A stretch of DNA of 64,000 bases from Rotaria sp. Silwood1. Its lineage: Eukaryota; Rotifera; Eurotatoria; Philodinida; Philodinidae. This document shows, piece by piece, positions 10,620-21,497 of the stretch. A program made the position numbers and the translations under genes. The stretch is from NCBI GenBank assembly GCA_905250075.1, contig CAJNOP010000138.1:186001-250000 (forward strand), written 5' to 3'. Positions within the stretch are counted from its first letter, which is position 1, and each line of letters begins with the position of its first letter. The notes beneath the pieces were generated by a model. The model was given only the letters and a program-made list of their open reading frames with translations, made no database searches and had not been told where the DNA came from.

Positions 10620-10890
10620 AAAAATTCCCCGGTCGAGAAATCCGATCACTGAATCTTGTTGGATCCGATCGGATTCAATGTCGAATTATGTCGGAAGTAG
10701 TCAGATTCCGACTTCATTCGATTTGACTCTGTCGGATTGAGTTCAGAGTCCAGTGGTTCGGAATCTGACGAATGTTTAACTGGGAAAGGATCGGATCGGA
10801 TCCAACAGTTTCCGATGAATAGATCTGATAAGATTTTATCAGATCATACGATGGGATCTAAGAGATCCGACAGGATCCGGTGGGATTTAA
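10620..10890. repeat. Degenerate GGATCCGATC-rich repeat
   Basis: Words such as TTGGATCCGATCGGATT, GGATCGGATCGGATCC and AGATCCGACAGGATCCG recur on both strands. The sequence is largely self-complementary and follows the ACCGG repeat. Reading frames through it are low-complexity artefacts. Confidence 0.55.
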
Positions 10891-11019
10891 ACCATTACCC
10901 TACAACAGTTATCCTATTTCGTATTCACCATCATTGATTAGTAAATAAAGAGTAATTAATATATAAAAAGTAATCAGATTTATGATGTCCATGGAAAATC
11001 ACCTAGACACTTCTACCCT

Positions 11020-11122
11020 TTTAATTGTACCCTTACACCTATATCGTTATATGTATACCCTAACACCTATACTCTTATAGGAATATACCTATATGATTAT
11101 ACCTATAGGGTGTACCATAAAT
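11020..11122. repeat. ACCTATA-rich repeat and a CAGGGTG-type element end
   Basis: Repeated ACACCTATA/ACCTATA words lead into TAGGGTGTACCATAAATAAC. The last part resembles the terminus of the element at 50378 (CAGGGTGGGCCATAAATAAG). A 10-base gap (11142-11151) cuts the sequence soon after. Confidence 0.45.
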
Positions 11123-11141
11123 AACTTCCCAATAAGAAATT

Positions 11142-11151
11142 NNNNNNNNNN
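11142..11151. other. Assembly gap (10 N)
   Basis: Ten undetermined bases. Confidence 1.
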
Positions 11152-12372
11152 ATGGAGTTGACAGACTCAGCCAAAGAATATCCTTCTACAATCTCGATGG
11201 CAAGTCTAAAAGGAACTGACTGCGAATGTTTATTTATTTTCTAAATGCATCTATTTTCAACTCATTCATTTGTTATAATCAGTTAACTCAAGATAAGTTA
11301 ACATACTTAAAACTACATGGTTTCAGTGGCGAAGTCTCTCTGCTCCGGCGTTGAGCGAATAAGTCGTGAAAGACCTCCTTCTGAAAAAAGCCTAAACAAG
11401 TATCATCAAAAACTGTCCTTAATTTTGACAATGAAATGCATTTACTTGTGAAAGGAAAAAGAAGAAGATGTGCGTATTGTAGCAGCAAAGAAGCAGCTTT
11501 TCGATCCAACATCGAGTGCTTTACTTGAAAATTGCCATTTTGTTTAAAAGATGAAAAATATTGTTTTTTTGATTATCATAACATTTTTATGTAGCGATTT
11601 TGAGTTAAAATAAAATAAAAAGGTTGAAAAGTGTTTTCCTCGATTAAAAAAAATTCGGTCCTCAAAGGGTTAATATCAATTGATTTAGTTTTTTATATTT
11701 TATATTTTATATTTTATATTTTCAATTTTTTAATATTTAATAATGTTTAATATTTCGTTGTTAAGCCCTTATTGGGTGGTGACAGATCGTCATTGGCATA
11801 TCATTAAAAACATAGAAGTTATGTATTGAAGATGTGTATGACAATATAAATAATTTTTTTCAACATTACAATGTTTAATGAATCCAATAAACTAATAGAA
11901 AAGTAATGTGTTAACATTTTCGACATGATTAAATTTCAGAGCGCGCTTATCAACTATAAAAATTGCTATAATTCTGATTTATTCATTTATTTGATTTTTT
12001 TTAAATGAATTATTTTAAAAAGTCTGACAATATATCATGAATTCATGACAAGCAGAGTTTGTGAGTTCCACATTTTCGTCCGTCTTGGAGTTGCACTGAC
12101 AAGTTTCTTTGTAGTATTGTTAAATGTGGTTTTGGTATAAGGACATCTCCGTTTGTATTTATTCGTTGTTACGAACACCATCCATTAAACTATAAGCTTG
12201 GAAAAAGTCCAAGTATTACTCTTCTATGGACTTCTTTGATCGAAGAATGAGTGTCACTTTACCTTTCTTCTGTGCACACATGTGCTGGTAGAGAAGCGAA
12301 AACATTTTTCTATTCTTTTCGTGTCGCATCACCTCAGAATCTTTCGACACGGAATAGTGTGTTTGTCACTCA
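11152..12372. other. AT-rich intergenic stretch with microsatellite
   Basis: A short tandem run of TTTTATA lies around 11690-11725. Near 12058-12073, GTGAGTTCCACATTTT resembles the terminal inverted repeat of the elements at 16791 and 27442, possibly a solo end. A minus-strand 74-codon frame at 11288-11512 has no recognised family. Confidence 0.45.
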
Positions 12373-13257
12373 ATGTCTCATTCGTGTACCACTACGGCAT
12401 GCGACGGTGCACCAATCAGCACTACACATGATACATGTGATCGAACAGTTTGCCAAGATCATTCGAAAGAACATGATGATTTATCAACTATTTCCCGTCC
12501 ATATCGAACTATCAATCGTTCTGGTGGCAGTTCAAGACTATTGGCCAGTAATGATCGATTCGTGTTGATATGTCAGTTTCCAAATTTGTCTTTGATTGAT
12601 CAAGAGTTGACAGTGATCAATCAGAGTCTTTGGACTCATGGTTGGCTCTGTGACATATGTTGGTCATCGGCTTTGATAGGTTTTATTGCGATTACCCACA
12701 ACAACGTTTTCCTTCTCAATGAAAATACGCTCTCCTGCGAACGTTTAGATGCAATCGTGGAACAAGGATGGTTGTCCTGTACTTGTTCTGATACATCTCT
12801 GTTCTTGTCAACATTTGGACGAGGATCATCAGTGAGTGAATTCACTCTCTTACCCTCAATTCAACTTGTTAAACAATGGAAATCACCAGATACGTGCGGA
12901 CAAGACGAAATTATCGATGATATTGTTTACAAGAATGGAACATGTGCTCTGATGATCAATAATCAATCCAACAAAACGATACACATGGAACTAAGATGCT
13001 CAACGACATTCGATCGTCTTTGGTCGCTACAATTCGATATTGTGTCGAGCGAGAATGCAATCACTTGCTGTTCGTTAGGCAATATTGATGAGTGGCTCGT
13101 GATTGATAGTGACACTTCTCGTCTTTTCCATATAACAGGCAAAGAAAAAGTGAAGACGACTCGTGCATATAGTCCAAAGCCCTGGCGCGCTTGTCATTTT
13201 GGTTCGAAATTTTTGTGCATATCGACTATGGGCGGAGTGAATGTACACAAACTATAG
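12373..13257 (+). CDS. Predicted beta-propeller-like protein, intact, single exon
   Basis: The frame is 294 codons from ATG to stop with no interruption. Residues 5-36 carry Cys and His pairs (CTTTACD, THDTCDRTVCQDHSKEHDD) that look like a degenerate B-box zinc finger. After a short linker, segments of about 40-45 residues alternate hydrophobic strands and Trp/Gly turns: RFVLICQFPNLSLID, WLCDICWSSALIGFIAI, GWLSCTCSDTSLFLST, WLVIDSDTSRLFHI, FGSKFLCISTMGGVNVHKL. These are typical of WD-like propeller blades without the strict WD signature. Such B-box plus propeller proteins seem common in bdelloids, but I cannot name a function. There is no signal peptide, so it is presumably cytosolic. A hairpin element begins 254 bp after the stop. 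Confidence 0.65.
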   Translation: MSHSCTTTACDGAPISTTHDTCDRTVCQDHSKEHDDLSTISRPYRTINRSGGSSRLLASNDRFVLICQFPNLSLIDQELTVINQSLWTHGWLCDICWSSALIGFIAITHNNVFLLNENTLSCERLDAIVEQGWLSCTCSDTSLFLSTFGRGSSVSEFTLLPSIQLVKQWKSPDTCGQDEIIDDIVYKNGTCALMINNQSNKTIHMELRCSTTFDRLWSLQFDIVSSENAITCCSLGNIDEWLVIDSDTSRLFHITGKEKVKTTRAYSPKPWRACHFGSKFLCISTMGGVNVHKL

Positions 13258-13511
13258 TTATAAATCTTTTCTTGTTTTGTTTTTTTTTTTGAAAATATGT
13301 ATTGATTGAATGAGACACATTCTCCATGAACTTCGAATTGGTTTTCTTTTGTGAATGTCTTGAAATTTTTTATGATGTTAAAATGTGCTGGAATGAGAGT
13401 TACCGTATACTAGAGTCCTTCGTGAGTATGAATTTCGTTACCCTACATTACCCTACGTATTTTTTTCGTGCTATAGCCTTACCATACCCCACGAAGGTTG
13501 TAAAATGTTAG

Positions 13512-13638
13512 CGTGGATGTGGGTGTGGGTGAGTGGGGGTTGGTGACAGTGCGTGTACAGAATATGACACGTACCAGTTCATCCGTCCAACTACCAACAT
13601 CGACGCCCACACGATTCCCAAACCCACACACACCCTCA
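13512..13638. repeat. TGTGGG hairpin element 3
   Basis: GTGGATGTGGGTGTGGGTG opens and CCCACACACACCCTC closes, with about 75 bases of unrelated loop. It follows the propeller gene. Confidence 0.65.
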
Positions 13639-14286
13639 ACATTCAATCTTTACTAATCATTTGACATTATTAAATTGTTCATCAAATGATATTATTGATC
13701 CATTACATAATACAATACTTGATCGACTTTGTTTACCAATCTGACCTAAATTTAATCATAAAATTAAATGGTTTAACCTTGAATTATTGTCTATGGAACA
13801 CTTCCTACAAGTTATTGATTATCCTAATTTATATGAACGGTTATGGGTATGGTCAAATTAAGGAAGAAGACAGAAATTCAATTATAAATAAGTTATCTAC
13901 AACAAAAACGGCAACATCAAAAAAAACGAGAATAGCAACAACAGCAGCTCAAATTTTTTTGATAATGTCCGAATAAATGGGACGAAATATCAGATAGACA
14001 AATGAAAAATAACTAGACATATTTATATAAAAATACAAATTAAAAAAAAAGATTTTTTATGCTTTATTTTATAATTGTGTATATTTGTTTTCTGCATTTA
14101 TTCAATTTCTTATTCCCTCGACTGTAGGGAGGGTCATACGAAAAAAAGTGACATGCGTTTTTCTGTTTGCGGTAGGTCAAAAAAGAAAAAGGTCGAAAAA
14201 CACAAGATCACAAAATCGATCTTTTACCCTGAGAAATCACCCAATCAGAGTTTTCCGACCTCGGGCTTTCATCTATTCAGATTCTT
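13639..14286. other. Intergenic, nothing recognised
   Basis: Contains a plus-strand 96-codon frame (13686-13976) without a recognised domain, and AT-rich sequence. Confidence 0.4.
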
Positions 14287-14363
14287 GAGGGTGTGGGTGT
14301 GGGTGTGAATGAAGGACATAGACAAACTCTCATCCATACCCACACGCCCACACCCACACCCTC
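14287..14363. repeat. TGTGGG hairpin element 4
   Basis: This is a clean compact copy: GAGGGTGTGGGTGTGGGTGT at the left end, CCACACCCACACCCTC at the right, and about 40 bases between. The termini are an inverted pair. Confidence 0.85.
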
Positions 14364-15814
14364 ATTTTCGAAACTCTAAAAATTATATAATATCATTATG
14401 GGTAAATCATATTTCAAAATGAATAAATCACATGATTGCAGAAATCATTTCAGGTTCGTAAGTATATTTGTAACTATTTTGCATGGTTATTACTTATGCA
14501 GCGCCCTATTCATTATTTAAGTTGGCGCGAGATTCGTCGTCAATGGGCTTCTCCAAAAACAAGAATCAAATAATAGAAATAAATCGATCGATAATCATCA
14601 TTCTAAGATTTCTTCTGAACCATTGTTGAATAAAACATTCGAGTTGTTACCGACTAATGTTATAAATTTCGACAAGAAATATTTAAAATTCTTAGAAAAT
14701 CGAGAAAAACAACGCTCAGATTCTCTATTAGAATTTGCTGTACCTCCCACAACGGAAATTCACAGTTTTTGTCACCAACAGAATACATTGAAAGAATTGT
14801 ATAGATGTGATATGGAAATGACTCGTTCTGAGCTATGATTATGATTTCTCAACTTGCTATTCTTATTAATTATTCTCGACAAAAAGAGAAAGATGATGAT
14901 GAATTCAAGACTGGCAATGTGTGGCAATAGTCACCGATTGTCTTTGTCTAGTGGTTTTTGCTATAATCGTGCTTCTTTTTACTGCACTTACTTTTCTCAA
15001 CATTTAAATATTTTTTTAACTTCAATTTATTTCTTTTTTTAATTGGTAGTGAAGCAGTTTTTATCTTTATCGTTTTTTTTGAATATACATGTTTTAATAA
15101 ACTCTATAGAGAAAATACTGACAATTATATACAAACTATTTGATGAATGAAATCGAACTGCACTAGGTACGAAATGAATCTGAACAGCCTAGAGTGAATT
15201 AATGATATCTTGTATGATAGCACAGATTTTTTTCTTTAGTTTTCTTTCGATAAAGATGAATATTCGACATAGAATAGTGCCAATAACAGCTGATATATTT
15301 TTGGTCTCTAACAATCTTTTCTTTCAATTTTATTTATTATTGTCGTTAAATTAGGGATATATTTGATTGTTTTACCATTTTTGAAAACTTAAAAAGACAC
15401 AAAAAAATAATGTTTTCAATTTCACTCACGCAGAATAATGCGAAAAAATTAATTTTTTGATTCTTTGACTCTATTTTAAAAAAACTGAATTTCATCAGCA
15501 TTTGATCACCCTGAAAAACCTAAGTTAAAAGGATCTCTATACCACACTCTTGTAATTGTCTCCGCTATTCTTGCTTAGAATAGTATTCTAACAACATATG
15601 TGATTCTTACAAATATAATCACTATTTTTTTATCAACTAATATCGATACTCAACATAGGACTGACATTGAACTGAAGAATACTATCGCTCAAACGTTGAT
15701 TTCTCTCACAACTCTATTAGATGCCTCGAAAGCTCGTCTCTCCTGCATAGCCGACTGCTCAGCGCCATAAATGGTTAATACGATTATAGCTCTTTGGGTT
15801 GCTATATTCGAAGA
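14364..15814. other. Intergenic with possible uncharacterised exon
   Basis: A frame open from 14520 to a stop at 14838 (about 105 codons, no good ATG) follows a possible acceptor and could be an internal exon of an unknown gene (it contains TFELLPTNVINFDKKYLKF). A short ATG frame starts at 14836. No family is recognised, and the rest is AT-rich with nothing supportable. Confidence 0.3.
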
Positions 15815-15951
15815 AGGGTGTGTGTGTGGGTGTGAGTGTAGATGAACGAGAAGCACACGCGCACCACACACCCACACCCATACCCACATCCATACCCATT
15901 CCACACCCACACCCACACCCGCGCCTACACCCACGCTCCACCCACATCCTC
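15815..15951. repeat. TGTGGG hairpin element 5
   Basis: GGGTGTGTGTGTGGGTGTG opens, a loop with GAACGAGAAGCACACGCGC follows, and a long CCCACA-rich arm ends CCACCCACATCCTC. The loop is the reverse complement of that in element 2 at 7664. Confidence 0.8.
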
Positions 15952-16790
15952 AGAAATCGACTTTGTCGTCTAGCTGTCCACTGTGCCTCCCTCCTCCACA
16001 CACTGAAAACCGATTTCATTTCAGCTGTTATTCCAAAAATCAAAAAATTGTACTTCATATTTATTTACCAATTAGGTCAATTATATAGGCTTTTTATTGT
16101 TCTTGCACTTTTTTTTCGTAACTTCTCTGTTATACACATAGCGTTCGAATGCTGTTATTAAAACATTGCATATTTATCGATCCCTTCATTTCTCTTCACT
16201 ATGTCTTGACATAAGCGAATCATTAACGAGGATCTTATCCATCGTGGAAAATCCGAAAAAAATAATCCGGTCACAAGACCTTCGATTATGACTCTGAGTA
16301 ATACTCATGACTTATAAACACACGCTGTTAGACAAGCAAAAGCAACGAAGATAAAAGAACTACATAGGCAAAAAGCGTTACGAGTTGTATGATAAGAAAG
16401 ATAAATCATGCAATCTATAATGCGAAATTCATCATTTTCTACCAACATCATCTCGAACGAGAGTCGGTCGTTAGTCAACATTGAAAACGAACACGTGGTG
16501 AATACAGAAGAGAAAGTACAAGAAAAGGTATAAAAACAAGCCGCATATGCTGACTATGATTACTATTTATCCTCGCGAGCGACATTATAGTTTTTCATAA
16601 AGACAGAAAACGATAACCATCGTCTTGAGTACATTCAATGAACAAGTGATGTGTCGACAAAGATCAAACTTTATGTGCATCCATTGATATTAGAGAGCAG
16701 TTTTAATTAAACACGCAATTTTCTCGGTAATATCAGATTCGATCAACATGTTTTCTATTTCACTTACTGACTTCATCCGATTCAAATAAC
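15952..16790. other. Intergenic, nothing recognised
   Basis: No supportable gene, RNA or repeat. Confidence 0.45.
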
Positions 16791-17233
16791 AAAGCTTGTT
16801 AGCGCAGCCCCTTTGGGGCTGAAATGTGGAACTCACATATATCCTTTGGTTTCATTATACTAATGACAAAATACCCAATATTTAAAATCTCCAAAAGATA
16901 ATAGTTCTTTTCTAAAGATAATCGATTATTTGAAATGGTATATATTTATCTCCCAATTCCGACCAGAATTTTTTTTTCACAAAGTTGCCAAGGTCCGTAA
17001 TGGTAGTCTACGACGTTGCTATGGTCTGTAATGGTGGGGTGTCTGTAATGGGAGTATGTCTGTAGCGGGGGGGGTGGTCTGTAATGGGGGGTGTCTGTAA
17101 TGGAGGGTATGTCTGTAATGTTCTCTTTCTCCGTTACTATGTGTCTGTAATGGGGTAGGGGGGGAGGCCGCTAACCTCGAACTGAAAACTTACACTCACT
17201 ATTTTCTTCGAAAACATAGGTGAGTTCCACAAA
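16791..17233. mobile_element. Short copy of a two-copy TIR element with GTCTGTAATGG minisatellite
   Basis: The left end carries AAGCTTGTTAG, the hairpin GCAGCCCCTTTGGGGCTG and TGTGGAACTCAC. The right end ends GGTGAGTTCCACA, the inverse of the last motif. The interior has about eight degenerate units of GTCTGTAATGGGGG between 16990 and 17165. The same two ends bracket the 1.3-kb copy at 27442. Confidence 0.75.
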
Positions 17234-17511
17234 ATTGGACAACAATAATTTATATTGAATATATCGAGAAAATCAACTTTAAACAGTTTGCTACAGTCAA
17301 TACATCATGAGAAAATGTCTCTTTATTACGTTGCTTGTCACATCAATAGTTTCAATTCTGAGAAATTGATGAGTAACATAAATCAGCAAAATGTGTCTAT
17401 ATTTAATTACTCGCAGAAAAATGGCAGTTTATTATTCCTCAATGAGTGAGTGATCCTGTTATTGTTTCATTTTCCATTTCATGCTGATATTTTTGAATGG
17501 ATGTGTTTGAC

Positions 17512-17965
17512 CAGAGATGGAACCGGTCTGAAAAGGTCAGACCGGACCGAACCGGCCTGTCTACCAGTAGACCTGTCATGACCGGTCTATCGGTAGCCGA
17601 TCGGTCTACCGGCAACGAATGATGTGCCGATAATTCACAGAACGAGAGAAAGAGCAGTTCAGAGATGAAAAATTCGGTTTATCGCGTGACAAACTTGATG
17701 TGTCAAGTTGTATCATACATCTGATATAGAGATGAAACCAATCTGAATGTTTGACGACTCGTACTGATACTAGTCTGAAAAGGTGAGACAGGCCGGTCGA
17801 CCGGTTACCGACCGGTCTACCGGCGGCCGAGCGATCTACCGATCACGACCGATCCACCGGTTACCAGCCGGTAGATCGATCATTACCGGTCTACCGGCAG
17901 ATCAGCCTGTCTGAAATTTGTACCGGCACTGGTCCGGTCGGTGATCGGTAGCGCTTCCATTTCTG
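17512..17965. repeat. ACCGG-rich TIR repeat, copy 2
   Basis: It begins CAGAGATGGAACCGG and ends CCATTTCTG, an inverted pair. The interior is full of GGTCTACCGGT and CCGACCGGTCTACC words. A second internal copy of the left end (AGAGATGAAACC) lies near 17731, suggesting nested or tandem insertion. Confidence 0.7.
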
Positions 17966-18527
17966 TGTTTGACTGCAAAACACACATCGTAAGCACATGG
18001 ATTAGTCGTCTTTGGCTACGTTTCGACGGTGTTTTCCGAATAATTCTGTGATGTAGCTGCCAGAGAACGATACAATACTGGTAGTGAATTTGCTTAGACG
18101 TGATTCAAGTTCCACTAATTGATTGTTTTCAAAGATGTGAGTTTTATTCCTTTGGCGATTAAATCGATCACTTCGTTTTTAATGGTGAACAAGTTATATG
18201 GAACTAGTCGACGGATTGATCGACTTCGAAATTTGTTTACGCTCTAAAACACCGTCATCAAGAGTAAAATATTGTTAGTTTCAATTATACGAGAACGTTC
18301 ATAAACTTGAATATCATGTTAACAAATGTGAAACATCAGACAACTGTGCATTAAATGCCTTTTTTTAAAATGCTTTGCGTTGATGAAATTGTGGTGTTTT
18401 CCTTGTATGATAGCTTGATCTCATCTTGCTGTTAAATCAATTTATGATTGTGTCTGTCTATTTCCACAGGCTACTATTATCTGTCTTATGGTTCTTAATC
18501 CTTGGTGATTAAACGACAAATTTGAAA
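17966..18527. other. Upstream region of the M48 gene
   Basis: Nothing coding was seen; it presumably holds the promoter and 5' UTR. Confidence 0.4.
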
Positions 18528-21139
18528 ATGCCATGCTTATTCCTGTACGTATTTCAAGTTTATATCATTATTTTGGCTGCCACTTCAACCACAAGTCAAA
18601 TTCCTGATCCTTCTCAGCTTCCTCCAGCACTCCGTAATTTCTTTCTCACAATTAAGTCCCACTTGAATGAAACTTTATATCCTCGGAACTCAACGCTTGC
18701 TACTAGTGATCCTCAATTATTTGCAGTCCTAACCAAACTATATCAAGCCTCGTTCCCTGCGCTTAAAATTATTTCAAATGCAACTATTCCAAACAACACT
18801 TGGGTTACCTATAATGAAGTTAAAGAATTCAATGAGATTGAAATACAAACAGCAGATCTCTTGTCTGAACGTATACTGATACTGGCAAAAATTCCTTTAG
18901 AAATGGAGCTGGCTGCTATGACAGATATAATCGATTTTATTGAGTTACCCAATAAAACAGTGGATGAGCAACTTAGCAAAGAGGTTCAAATAATCGTGGA
19001 TGGTATTTTGGAAAAAGTAAGTGTATTCTGCGCAATTTTCATTCGTGAACTTATACCTGATGCACATAATATCAAACTTTTCTATAGTCGTAAAGAACGA
19101 GACTTTGCTGATAAAATAGAAAAAAAGCGTCGATGTGCCTTATTTTATGTGTATCATACACGAACCCCTGTTTGATGAATTTCGAATATTTTGCTCAGCT
19201 ATGTGAAATATGTTTGCATTCGAAATGGCCATTGTCAATCATCTTTCGATTATCTTTCATTTCGATCTCGGGAAAAGGTGAGATGCAAACTTAACAACAT
19301 TCATGATTGAGTCAAAACTCCATCAGGGACATACCCGACTTTTAAATCCAAAGCGGATAAATTTTTTTCATCCACCAAAATAAAAAATTCTACTCTGTTA
19401 TATATTTTCAAGGTGTCGCGCAACAAAAGATCTTTTCTACATGCGTGAAAATCTTCACTGCCGTAACATAAGAGAATCACCATATTATAACTATCAACAT
19501 TTGTTGGATACAGGATAATTCCGCTAAAGGTGGCTACTTGTTGGCACTGTTTCACAATATTTGACTGAGAAATTTTAGAATTCAAATATGAATCGAATGA
19601 AAACAAACTCATTTTTCTGATAGTAATTAAAAAATCATTTTTCAATTTGTTCTTCGTTGCCGACGGCAGCAACTTTTTGAATCATTCTTTAGAGACTTCC
19701 TTTCAAACGATTAAAAATTCACCAAAATAAAATAGAATAGACCTTTTCTGGCGATAGCTGCGGCAATCCATTCGTTATGGTATAGTTCGCCGCAGAAGAT
19801 GAGAACTTTTGAATTATACTACAGAAAGTTTCTTTCAAGCAATGCCGTATTTAACATAATACAATTAGAACTCGCCTTTTCCAGTGGCAGTTGCAGGAAT
19901 ACATCAGTTACGTTGTACTTTACCGCTGAATGTGGCTACGCTTCGACTCTTTATACGTTGAAAGCCCAAAGCAAGCTTGCAAGAACTGCAAATTTTTCTT
20001 TACTTTAATATGACTTCAAATAAAGATCAAAGTATGTGTAATATTGGCAGTGAAATCGACAGCAAGGGAGCTCTTAACTTGACAGACTATTGAAAAACAT
20101 AGTTCTTTAAGCGAAAAGCTGTTGAAGAATTGCGAAAAAAAACTCTTTTTGAAAACTTTTTGTAGGAGATTTTTCTCTAAAGTCGATAAAACAGTTGTTA
20201 ATCAATGTCCTCCTATCAACGTTGTCGAAGGTAGGATGGAGGTGATCCACAATTTTTACACGTCTATAGTGTATTGATCATAGATTTGCAATCTTCACTT
20301 TTGATAAGTATGCTACTGATTATTTAAATACATCTCGAAACTCACCAAAAGAATGCTAGCTTGTTTATACTGATATATCTTTCTGTTTCGTTTTGACCTT
20401 CTTCTAACTGCTACTACGTAATAACCGGGCAATCAATAGTTAGTTTCTAGATCATCTTTCTTCATCAAAGGGATGAAATCAAAGTTGAAATAAAATGACC
20501 TCAATCTTTGTCTAGCTCCCTAATCGGCGCCTTCAAACATATAAAGTGATCGGTATTAACTCAACATTATCCGATGCTCAATCTCGTTCGAATTACATTC
20601 TTGTGTTTGCTCGTCTCCGTACCCTCGCTCCTGCCTCTTTTCATGGAATAATGACGCACGAAATTGGTCACGGCGAACTTGCCCACATCCCCAAAGGTAT
20701 GGTTGCCCGAGTGTTCAATGATATGTTCTGGTCTCCAATCGCTCCCCAAATCCCTGGTCTTCAGTCTCGAATAGACGAATCTACTCTACTAACACCAGCA
20801 CAAAAAACAACGGCTCAAATTCTCCCCCGGCTGGTAACAGCTGCTCTGTCTCGAAGAGACGAACTGAGAGCTGATGAATATGCCATTAAAATGGGAGTAT
20901 CTAAACTGGGAAACCCATGCGGAATGATCGATGCTATTCGAACATTCACAAAAGGCCAAGACTCTTTGCCGTTTGCCAGTCATCCAAACCTGAAAGATAG
21001 ATTAGACGCTGCACTCAAAGTCGGTTCGAACGAAGGTGCAGGGCCATGCTCAGCAACTGGTATGGTCATGGGACATATGCCTACAGTTATCGTTGTCATT
21101 ATCGATCTTTACAAAGCTTTTAGAAAAGATTACAATTAA
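18528..21139 (+). CDS. Secreted M48-family zinc metallopeptidase, two exons
   Basis: Exon 1 is 18528-19016 and exon 2 is 20516-21139; the GTAAGT donor and CTAG acceptor join in phase 0 to give 370 aa. The first 22 residues (MPCLFLYVFQVYIIILAATS...) form a signal peptide. The N-terminal part has several Asn-glycosylation motifs. Exon 2 opens with LPNRRLQTYKVIG, the strand typical of M48 domains. The zinc site is THEIGH (H211, E212, H215), and the third ligand is Glu279 in SRRDELRADEYA, the conserved second M48 motif. All catalytic residues are present, so it should be an active extracellular or vesicular endopeptidase. The substrate is unknown. The 1.5-kb intron is unusually long here. A hairpin starts 18 bp after the stop. 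Confidence 0.8.
19301..19672 (-). CDS. Antisense open frame inside the M48 intron, unknown
   Basis: A 123-codon frame lies antisense within the intron. It has a non-ATG upstream end and an internal ATG near residue 21 (MSLFSFDSYLNSK). The composition looks protein-like (mixed hydrophobic and charged, QVATFSGIILYPTNV, VEFFILVDEKNLSAL), but no family is recognised. It may be a remnant of an inserted gene that lengthened the intron, or chance. Confidence 0.2.
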   Translation of the reverse strand: MLPSATKNKLKNDFLITIRKMSLFSFDSYLNSKISQSNIVKQCQQVATFSGIILYPTNVDSYNMVILLCYGSEDFHACRKDLLLRDTLKIYNRVEFFILVDEKNLSALDLKVGYVPDGVLTQS

Positions 21140-21157
21140 TCAAAATATCATTTGAGG

Positions 21158-21217
21158 ATGTGCAGTGTAGATGAAGATTAAACGAAAGTTGACATACATC
21201 CACATCTACACTGCATA
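21158..21217. repeat. Hairpin directly after the M48 stop
   Basis: GATGTGCAGTGTAGATG pairs with CATCTACACTGCATAC, 18 bp after the M48 stop. It is a degenerate TGTGG-type hairpin and a plausible 3' UTR structure. Confidence 0.6.
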
Positions 21218-21392
21218 CCCACAATCACAACCATACCTGCACCATAATTCTTCATAATTTCTGCCTTATTTTTTATATTTTTCATTGGCAACATCAAATA
21301 AAATTTCTTTTGCATAAATGAATAAAAAAAGTAAGAGAAGAATTCAATCGATTTCTTGAAATGAATATGAATTGCATTTTCTGCTACTAGAC

Positions 21393-21497
21393 GGTGGGTG
21401 TAGGTGTGGGTGTGACTATGACAGTGACTGTGACAGTGACAGTGGCAGTGACTGTTAGTCTTCTCATGACTAACAGTCACACCCATACCCACACTCC
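21393..21497. repeat. TGTGGG hairpin element 6 with GTGACA tandem loop
   Basis: GGTGGGTGTAGGTGTGGGTG opens and CACACCCATACCCACACTCC closes. Inside is a (CAGTGA/TGACAG)n run ending in a perfect 13-bp stem, GTGACTGTTAGTC (21448-21460) with GACTAACAGTCAC (21468-21480), and a 7-base loop. Confidence 0.75.
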
